Assembly: GCA_023105745.1 (NCBI GenBank)
Contig: JALGQZ010000014.1
Coordinates: 9,977,888 to 10,041,887, forward strand
DNA from: Austropuccinia psidii
Lineage: Eukaryota; Basidiomycota; Pucciniomycetes; Pucciniales; Sphaerophragmiaceae
Length of the DNA: 64,000 nucleotides
Direction of reading: 5' to 3'
Positions 52,501 to 61,166 of the stretch are shown piece by piece. The notes beneath the pieces were generated by a model that searched no databases, was not told where the DNA came from, and saw only the letters and a program-made list of their open reading frames with translations. The translations under genes and the position numbers were made by a program. The number at the start of each line of letters is the position of its first letter. Position 1 is the stretch's first letter.

Positions 52501-52975
52501 ATTTAGTAGAAAAGAAGAAGTATTCCTTCATTCAATCTTGGAACAAGACTTGCAATCAAATGTTCTTATCTATCAGCATCCGTATTACAAGATGGAATTA
52601 TTTCTTTCACCCGAATCAAAGGGTAGAACAACTCAAACTCACCAATGAGAATTGGATTTTCATTACGCTTATTGAACCAGTCTTATATTGTTTTTCAATC
52701 TAAGGCTTTAGCTAACAACTTAGTTCTTCCATATTACAACTTCTTGATCAAAAAACTCAACAATTATGCACAATTGAGACCACCCACTTGGATACAGGCC
52801 TTCAAAGTGGCCTTTCATAATCTGTATAATTACTATTTGGTATAGATAAATAATATTAATACATTGATTCAAACCTTACTCAATCCAAAATACCAACTGG
52901 AACTCTTTCAAGAAATTGAATGTTCCTACTGATTAATCTACTCTCATCATCAACCAGATAATTAAAGAATTTTTC
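49520..52975 (+). pseudogene. hAT-family transposase relic, interrupted by a solo LTR
   Basis: The best-supported part is 52,460-52,930: TRWN (about 52,585), then LTNENW (about 52,638), LVLPYYNFLIKKLNNY (about 52,705-52,755), AFKVAFHNLYNYY (about 52,800-52,840) and LLNPKYQLELF (about 52,875-52,910). These follow in the order of hAT transposase landmarks (TRWNS, T..EW, LP.YN.L...L, A...KL.KYY, LDPRYKL..F), though in shifting frames. An ATG at 49,523 with MDTSYLSSED and a possible exon ending SSSLYEYFE before GTAAGT may be the N-terminus. The solo Ty3-A LTR sits at 50,016-51,450. The 3' end is cut by the Ty3-B LTR at 52,976. Multiple stops occur. Confidence 0.55.
50016..51450 (+). repeat. solo LTR of Ty3-A family
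   Basis: It is 1,435 bp with TGTCAGCCTGTGACTC...CTGACA ends. It is flanked by the perfect 5-bp duplication AAGAG (50,011-50,015 and 51,451-51,455). No internal region is present, so LTR-LTR recombination is the simplest explanation. Confidence 0.85.
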
Positions 52976-54196
52976 TGTGAGCATTTGAGATATTACCACA
53001 TATCCAAAAAGCTCAGAAAACAACATTCTAATAATTATTCCAATAATAAGCATTCAAAATATCATCTTCAAATAGGTAAAAATGCCATAAATAGGCATAA
53101 ATTATTGATTACCTCAGAATATAATCAATAAGAATGTAAAAAAATTAAATCATTAGATTCCTCAGGGTGTAATACACATATAACATTTTTATGTCATATC
53201 TGTAAAGATAATAACTAATGTGCAATAAGCAAAAATGCCATAAAAAAGCATGAATTCCGGTTTATCTCAGAAACCAATGAAGCAATACATAAAATGAATT
53301 TCACCATTGGATTTTCCATGTAAAATTACACATATAAAGTTTTTATTTCATATCTGTAAAGTCAATACTTAAGGTAATAACCTGAATATATGCACTTTAA
53401 TGATCAGCACATATGTTAATGGTTCTTAGCTTATATCACTTGAAATATACATTATAAAGAGTTTAACCAAAAATAAATTTTACACTTAATTAATTTAAGG
53501 ATTAGGATATGAAATTTATTTGACATGTTATAAACAAGGTTATAACTTGTAAGGGTTTATTGAATAAAATTGCTATAGCTGTTGACCACTTTGCTGTGAA
53601 AGTGGTCCAAAATTGAAATTAATTGAATATTAAGGCTCTACCAGTCAATACATGAACAATGATATATTTTTTATCATCATATTCAAGGTAAAAACCCCTG
53701 AAATCTTGGTTTTAAATGGTAAATTTTGACAGAAAAGATGAGCTACAAGAAAGATCATCAAAACAAGAGTTTTGATGATTTAATAAAATCCTCTTGGCAG
53801 TTTAATACTCACATTCAAAGATATCATAATTCACTCTCTAAATAGATTTATCATGTATAGCGTAAAAGTTATTAATGATCAAAGTTTAAGCTTAAAATTG
53901 ATCATTTATGATCACTCACTGTAATCTTATTTTAAGCTTAACAGTCATATAAGTGATAAAAATGGTGAATACTGTTATATTATGATTAATACTAATAAAA
54001 TGCACAAATTTTAGGCATCTTCCAAGCCTATGATTTCATTAAGCTTAGAGTTATAGTGATGACTCTAAATAATGAGATAGGATGGTTTAATTATGATTTA
54101 ATCATTAATAAACCTTAAAATTCTGATTAATTCCAGTTGATACCATCATTACAAGTCTACTAGAAGCCTTTTGGACTCTAGGAGGGAGTATTTTAC

Positions 54197-54204
54197 TATA
54201 AATA
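54197..54204 (+). promoter_or_regulatory. TATA box candidate in the third Ty3-B LTR
   Basis: TATAAATAGAGCTC is at the same LTR position as 35,481 and is followed by a pyrimidine-rich tract. Confidence 0.4.
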
Positions 54205-54718
54205 GAGCTCTTTTTACTCTATTTCCCCCTCAGATGCTACAAAAACATTAAATTATTAAAACCAAAGGTAAAATCTTGCTTCTTTTTATATAATGCTATC
54301 ATATATTCAAAGCATCAAGTTCATCTTCATTATAATCATCAATATTACATTATTTGGTCAATTTTTAATTTTTTTGTTAAATTTCTCTAAAAATCTTTAA
54401 TTCCACATAAAAACAAGAATGTTTCTAATTTCTTTTAATTTTATTGTAAATACAATTTAAGTAAGTTGTATTTATATCTGTTGGAGTAAAATTATTCAAG
54501 AAACTCATAATATATGTTAAAATTAGGTTATTTTCCCTTTTGATAATAATTTCTCTTTGTTGTTATTTTTAAATAATTCTTAAATTAATATAGATAGTAT
54601 TTATATTAATTCATAACTTTAATATTGGTCATATTATTGCTATAATTTTTTTATTAAAAAAACTCTTATGCCTTTATTATTTTTTTGCAACAATAATTAA
54701 GCGCCATAAATATATTAA

Positions 54719-54830
54719 GGGTATTGGTAAAAACACGTAAGCAAATTGGTAAAAACACGTAAGAGCTTATGTGTTTTTACTAAAAACCTACATGTTTTGG
54801 CCATAATTTGGTAAAAACACATAAGGGGTG
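54719..54830 (+). repeat. MULE-1 left TIR with iterated motif
   Basis: GGTAAAAACACGTAAG-like units start at about 54,726, 54,747 and 54,811 (the last with CAC-ATAAG). An inverted copy CTTATGTGTTTTTAC is at about 54,768. Such arrays may be transposase binding sites. Confidence 0.65.
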
Positions 54831-55325
54831 CCCTGGGCCCATTTTTAATTAAAAATGAAACACAACAATGCCTGTATTGGGCCAAAATATGCCCAAAAGA
54901 GGTTTTTTCCCCACAAAACCTCTCTAACTCCAAATTGTTTCAGATTTTTTTGCCCAGCCCCCCCCAAAAAAAAAAGCCCAAACACCCCAACAATCCACAT
55001 TATCCCCACCCCAAACCATTTTTTTTTTGGAAAAACAGCATTACCAAAGCCATTTTGCAAAGCTTTTCACACTTTTTTTTCTCTTTTTCACCCAAAGACT
55101 GCATTTTCCACCACAACCTGCTTTCAAGCCTCCAAATTTCCAATTTTTTACCTTCCCTCATCCATTAATCCCATATTTAAACCACTTTCTTTCACTCTTA
55201 ACCCCTTCTGTTCATTTTTCACACCTTTTTTTCACCTCTTTCTCACACTTCGAAAGATTCTTACCCCATTCCAAATCCCCAAATCCCCCCTTTTTTTCAC
55301 TTTTACACATATTTTTCATTCAAAA

Positions 55326-58300
55326 ATGCTCCAACCCCCCACTGAAGGTGAATTTCAGACCCTTGAGCTTCTTTGGCAACATGTGCATAATGTTGCCAGG
55401 GCTCAGGGGTATGTTGTGTCCACCTTGAGGTCCAATATGACCCACAACCAAATTGAAATATGTTGTGATAGGTCTGGCACCCCAAATCCCAACAAAAGCC
55501 CCTCCAAAACAGTCACCGCAAGAAAGCTTGACTGTCCTTTTAGACTTTATGCCAGGAAATATGCCAAGAGAACCACTTGGACTCTTAAAGTCAAAAATCC
55601 TGAACATAGCCATGATGCCACTGAAAATATCATGGCACATCCTGCTTTCAGGAAATTCAATGAGCAAGAAACATCCCAAATTGCTCAAATGTCTGAATCA
55701 CTCCTCATTCCAAGGCAAATTCAGGCCCAATTATGCAGCCAGAGGGAGTCTGACAGGCCTGTAATCCTTCAAGACATTTATAACCAAGTAAAGAAAATAA
55801 AGAAAGACAAACTGCAAGGCAGAAGGCCCATTGATGCTCTTATTGACACTCTCAAAGAAGAAAATTTTGTTTGGTCCTCTGCAAGGGATTCTGAGGGACA
55901 CATTACCTCCTTGTTTTTTACTCACCCCCTGGCCATAAAACTTCTTCATGGCTTTCCTCATGTCATTCTTATGGATTGTACTTATAAAACCAATAAGTAT
56001 AAAATGCCTCTTTTTCATATTGTTGGATTCAGCTCAACAAATAAGACCTTTTCTGGGGCTTTTTGTTTGATGAAGAATGAAAATGAAACTTCATATACTT
56101 GGGCATTAAATCAATACATTGAAAAGGTCCTCAACAACACCAATCTTGTTCCCCCCCAGTTATTGTTATTGACAGGGATCTGGCCTTGAAAAACTCTATT
56201 AAGAAGCTCTTCCCAGACTCCAAAGTCATGCTATTCATTTGGCACATCAACAAGGATGTATCTGCTCATTGCATGAAGAAAATTGGTCATGGAACTGATT
56301 TTGAAAATTTTATGGGCCTTTGGAATCAAGTAATATACTTCTTCATTTTATTTCATGTTATTTCAATTTTTTTTCTTATTATTGTCTTTATTAATGACTT
56401 TGGGATTCTTTTATCAGCTTATGTATTCACCCACTGAAAAGTCTTTCAAAGACAACTGGAAGAAGCTTCAAAAGCAAGTTAAAAATGCTGAGGTCTTGCA
56501 GTATTTGGAAAATACTTGGCTTCTTCTAAAGGAGTATTATGTGCCAGCCTGGACAAACCACCATTGCCACCTGGGTGTGGGCTCCACCTCCAGAGTTGAA
56601 GGTGCCCATGCCATGGTTAAACGTTGGCTACAAAAGTCCACTGGTACTCTCCTGGAGGTAGTAAGGGCACTCCACATGGCATTCAGAAAACAATTTATTG
56701 AAATTATCAACAGAATCTCCAAAGAAATGATTGTCCATGTCAAGAATTTTCCTCCACACATCTGTGCCCTCAATGGCAAGGTGTCTCATTATGCTCTTCA
56801 GATTGCCTTTGAAAATTTCAAAACAAAATTTCCTCCAAATGAAAAATGCACCAACAAATACAACAATTATAAAGGCATTCCTTGCAAGCATAAGACCCAA
56901 AAGGCATTTGCCAAGCGCCAAAGGCTTGAATTATCAGACTTCCATCCTCAGTGGCATTTGAATTTGCCTGTGAGGGTTTTTTAATTTCTTCTTATTATTT
57001 TTTTCTTATTAACTGATTTTACTTGTCATATTCTTCTCAGACTGGTTTTCAAGGTGATGATCAAAGTGTTGAAAAAGAAAGAAAGAATGAATCCAAGAAA
57101 ATATTTGAAGACATTGGGGAAGACCTGTTTCAAAGACCAATGGCAGAAATCACCCCAATACTCCAGCATTTTCAAGATGTTTTGACTGGAAAAGTCCCAT
57201 TTGATCAAATTCCCAAGAGTCAAGAGGATGATCAATATTATGAAGACCCTCTAGAATGCAAGAATATCCGTGGAAGACCCCAAGGAGCCAAGAATAAAAA
57301 CAAAAGAGAACCTTCAAGATTTGAAATCATTGAGAGTCAAACCAAGAGAAGAGGAAGACCCCCATCAAAAGTGACCAGCACAACAACTTCCAGATCCCAG
57401 TCAAATGTCCCCTCTCCAATTATGGAAGTGGACTCATCTGAAGATTCTGAAGATTCTGAGGACTCATTATCTAAATCTATCAGTTCATCAGATTCACTAC
57501 CCTCAGCAACTGAATTAAATAAATCAGAAGTAACCCTTAGAAGGTCCAGAAGATTGGCAATTGGAAGCAAAACATCACAAAGAAAATCACACAAGCCTGC
57601 CACCAGTTTGAATATCTATGATGCAATTGACCTGACCTGTGAGCATTGTCAAAGCAACTATCACACAAGTGATGAATGCTCTAAGCTGTTTGTGAGTTTC
57701 TGATTCTTTTTAATGTAATTTTATGTTGTTTATTTTGATATTTATTCATTTTTTGAACATATGTTATCAGATAACTGGCTCAGAAGACTTTCCCAAGTTT
57801 ATATTGAAATACACCTTCAAGGCCATCAATGTCCAGGGTGATGGGAACTGTGGCTACAGAACAGTATCCCACTTCATTTACAAGACTCAAGATCAATGGG
57901 CTGATGTCAGAGGTGACTTGGCTGAAGAAATTCACCAAAATCAAGACCTTTATGAAGCCATTAACACCTTAATTCCCTCAGTATCCTCTTATTTGGAAAG
58001 AATTGAATGGTATGAAGATGTTGGCCAGGCTCCAAAAAGCAAGTGGATGTCCATGCCTGACATGGGGGATCCAATTGCAAATAACTATGAAAGACCAGTT
58101 TTCTTTTATTCCACAGCCCAATCTTTTTCCTTTTTCCCTTATTTCTGTCCTCCAAATGATAATCCCCCCATTTTCATCTGCTTCTTGAATAGTTGTGCTC
58201 ATTTTGTTCCATTGGACATCATCATTTCTAAAGTTTATCCAGTCCCCCCCATTACTGTGAACTGGGAGATTCATGCCCAAAAACAAGCCCTGGGGTGGGC

Positions 58301-58385
58301 TGATAAATTTAAGAAACACAGAATGTTGTATTTGTCCAATCTTCCTCCCCCCCTCTCAGAAAAAACCCACTATTTTGGAGGTTGA
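55326..58385 (+). CDS. MULE transposase fused to OTU cysteine protease, one frameshift
   Basis: Exons: 55,326-56,329, 56,418-56,969, 57,041-57,691 and 57,771-58,385 (TGA), about 940 residues. Introns have GT-AG ends and keep phase 0. Domains in order: a FAR1-like Cys/His zinc region ending in HSHD (residues about 50-95); the MULE DDE core with Asp at 55,974 (MDCTYKTN), Asp at 56,171 (VIVIDRD) and Glu at 56,598 (SRVEGAH); two AT-hooks (RGRPQG, GRPPSK, about 57,269 and 57,351); an acidic Ser/Asp tract; a CCHC knuckle CEHCQSNYHTSDEC; and an OTU domain with GDGNCGYRTV (Cys at 57,849) and CAHFVPL (His at 58,200). A C7 tract at 56,151-56,157 shifts the frame by one base; MULE-3 has the in-frame length. 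It is a real lesion or an assembly error. The element probably depended on this protein. Confidence 0.82.
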
Positions 58386-58514
58386 TTCTGATTGAATGAT
58401 TTTTGTATATACAATTTATGCCAATTATCCCCTCCTCAGTCATTTTTATTGCTTAAATCCCACCTCAGTCTCCTTTTTTATCAAACATGTGGAGCTTTTG
58501 TACTTGAAAATAGT

Positions 58515-58890
58515 CATATTACACACAAGAAAAAAAACATTTAAAAAAAACACCCATTGCACCTTCACTTGTGGTCCCACCCAAAAAATTTTCCCAATTC
58601 ATGAGCTTCTGGTTCTTTATTGTCCAGATTTAACCCTCTAATTTAAAAAAAAATGAAGGAAATTCATAAGTGGGAAGTTATTAAATTCACTTTTTAAAAA
58701 TAGGCATATTACAATGACGGGAAAAAACATTTGAAAAAAAAACTCTTTTTGCGCCTTCACTTGTCCCACCCAAAAAAATTCCCAAAATTATGGGATTCTG
58801 GTTCTTTATTCTTCACATTGAACCCTTTATTTTAAAAAAATGAAGGAAATTCATAAGTGGGAAGATTTTAAATGAATTTTTGAAAAAAAA
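58515..58890 (+). repeat. tandem duplication in the MULE-1 3' region
   Basis: Two units of about 189 bp start CATATTACA at 58,515 and 58,704. Both contain CCTTCACTTGT, TTCTGGTTCTTTATT and GAAATTCATAAGTGGGAAG. MULE-2 and MULE-3 have one unit. Confidence 0.75.
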
Positions 58891-59049
58891 ATGCCATTTT
58901 GGCATATTGGCCAAATTTGTGAAATTTGGCAAAAAAAAAAAATTTGAAAAAATTTGTGCTTATTGACATGCCAAGTCGGGAAAAATATGGCAAAAAAAAT
59001 TAAAAAAAACCTCAAAACTGAGCCTGAGGAATTTTTTTTGAAAATTAAG

Positions 59050-59139
59050 GTCACTTACATGTTTTTACCAGAAACTTACGTGTTTTTACCATAAATTGGT
59101 AAAAACACGTAAGGGCTTACGTGTGTTTACCAACACCCT
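59050..59139 (-). repeat. MULE-1 right TIR with iterated motif
   Basis: CTTACATGTTTTTACC, CTTACGTGTTTTTACC, GGTAAAAACACGTAAG and TTACGTGTGTTTACC follow one another, ending AACACCC before TATATTAA. Confidence 0.65.
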
Positions 59140-59314
59140 ATATTAATTATCATATATTAGTATATTTATTTTATCATATTAATTCCTTAATATGAGATTT
59201 ATATCATTATATTCACTTAATAATATAAATATTTTATGCCATAATTATAATTATCTTTTATCTTATTCTTTAATTTTCATAAGGACATTCAGAGGAAAAT
59301 AAGTAAAATATTAG

Positions 59315-61143
59315 TGTAAGGTGTGGATATGAAACTTTGATTAAAAATCAAGTACTTTTCCTGTCCTCAAAATTTGTATAAGGTAAAAATCAATTAAAAA
59401 TAGTATGAAATATTATTTTTAAGAGAAAACACGCCAATTTTATTGTTTATAACTTTATTAGTATAAAACAATAATATTATAAAAATTTATTGTTTTACCA
59501 ACAATAAAAATTTATCCAAAAAATACTCTACAAGAGATATTTTAAGGCTACAAAAGAAATTTCTTCAAGAGCAATTTCAATTGGAATTAATTGAGCAAAG
59601 AACTGCAAGCAATTAATTAAAGAACAAAGTCTTTAAAAAGGATATTAAAGAGAAAACACGCCCAAAAGTGACCAGAGTGAATTTGGAAACAAAGTGACAA
59701 AGTTTACAGTGATGAAAGATGCTTTAATTCACTTTTGGGGTGGTTCAGGGGTAAAAATGATTATAAGAGTTACAAACAATGATTATAATGATTTTTTCAC
59801 GTGGTTAAAAGGATTAAAATGATTTAAAAATGGTGGTTGGAATCTTTGATTGATTGGTTTAACAGTGTTTAAACTAATTAATAAAAGGAAAAGATTCTAA
59901 CATGAAGAGAAAAGTGGGGCAAAGAAGACATTCTTTTATAGCCATCAATTCTCTTACTCCAAAAGTAAAATTTACTCTTGTCAGTCGTGAAAAACAGTCT
60001 GACAACAGAAAAGCCAATTATGGCATCATTGAACCCTGGTTTAGGCCAAAAAGGGCTGGTTTAAGCCATTTTTAGCCATTTTAGACCCTTAAATCAGCCA
60101 TTACTATAGCAATACCAGGCCTAGAGCCTTCAAAACACGTCAGAATGTGTGTCAGAGGCGTAGAAACCAGTTAAAACTGTTTTTATTATGATTGTTTTAT
60201 CTTAAGGGTAGTTTTACCCTCTTGGCAACAGCTAAAACTACCCCAGTTGGTATCAAAACCTCATCATCAATTGAGTCCACAGACCCTGTGACTCAATTCC
60301 AGGCCAAAAGTGATGAACTTTTGCGTGAATTTTGACATCCCACGCCTGTCAGCAAGGATTTTGGGGGTCTAGCTCCCCCTTAGAGCTGGAGTTCCTTTTC
60401 CCCCCCAAATTTAATCTTTCCAATTTATTTTTTGTTTAATTCCTCATCATGTATTGTACTTATAATTTACATATGTAATTCAATTCAATTATACAGTACA
60501 ATACAGTAATAATTGACACCTCATATGTAAATAAAAGTTCACTTATGTAATACACGCGCACATTTTGACATTTCAATTGAATTCAATTGAAAATACTTCA
60601 ATTCCTCATAACTTCTAAACTAAACACAACACCTCAATTTTAACACAAAAATTGATGGTTAACACCACATGTGGTGTGAATTAAATTAAGGTTTTGAGGA
60701 TTTTCAACTTTTGTATTGAAAATACTAAAAACTTAATTTAAGCTTATTTAGAGTTGAGTTACAAAAATTTCACTCAGAGGTGACCCCACCTGATTTTTTA
60801 TGAGGAATCCAATGGTGAAATAAAATTTATATGTTTATTTATTGGATAAAAAGTTATAATAAATTTTATTTAACTTTTTTCCAAATTTATTTATTTTTTC
60901 ACAATTTTGTTAAAATTCCATTTTTACTTAAATTTTTCAAGTATAAATGTAATTTTATATTTACAAAATTTAATGTATTTTTATTTTTAAATTATAATTA
61001 ATTTTTTATTTTTTAATATAATTTTATATTTATATTTTGATTTTTATTTTAATAATATAAATAAATTTATTTTATTTATATTAATATGTTATTTTTTATA
61101 TTTGTGGTCTTTTGGGTATATGAAATTACCTCTAAGGCTCACA
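59315..61143 (-). repeat. Ty3-D 3' LTR
   Basis: It is 1,829 bp. Read on the minus strand it starts TGTGAGCCTTAGAGGTAATT and ends CACACCTTACA. The start resembles LTR-C and Ty3-B. Confidence 0.8.
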
Positions 61144-61162
61144 TTCCCTCCCCCTAAAAAGG
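61144..61162 (-). other. Ty3-D polypurine tract
   Basis: On the minus strand, CCTTTTTAGGGGGAGGGAA lies between the pol stop and the LTR start. Confidence 0.75.
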
Positions 61163-61166
61163 AATA

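Larger units (their letters stand above)
54719..59139 (+). mobile_element. MULE-1, near-complete Mutator-like element with OTU-fused transposase
   Basis: It is 4,421 bp. Left end GGGTATTGGTAAAAACACG and right end (reverse) GGGTGTTGGTAAACACACG form the TIR. A perfect 8-bp duplication TATATTAA flanks it (54,711-54,718 and 59,140-59,147), in the 8-11 bp range of Mutator-like elements. Both ends carry several copies of GGTAAAAACACGTAAG in both orientations. A 5' region of about 600 bp, one four-exon gene and a 3' region of about 750 bp make up the unit. Confidence 0.88.
52976..59314 (+). repeat. third Ty3-B LTR, interrupted by MULE-1 and cut by Ty3-D
   Basis: LTR sequence covers 52,976-54,718 and 59,148-59,314, about 1.91 kb in all. 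It starts TGTGAGCATTTGAGATATT and stops at AAAATATTAG. In the other two copies about 36 more bases, ending CTTACA, follow this point. They should lie beyond the Ty3-D element, outside this window. Whether it is a solo LTR or part of a full element cannot be seen. Confidence 0.8.

Noticed and set aside
55027..55428. 133-codon frame overlapping the MULE-1 start
   Set aside because: It is in another frame, Phe/Pro/Ser-rich from CT-rich leader DNA, and not supported in MULE-2 or MULE-3.
59315..61143. Independent element between MULE-1 and the Ty3-D pol
   Set aside because: The TG...CA ends, the adjacent polypurine tract and the orientation identify it as the 3' LTR of Ty3-D.
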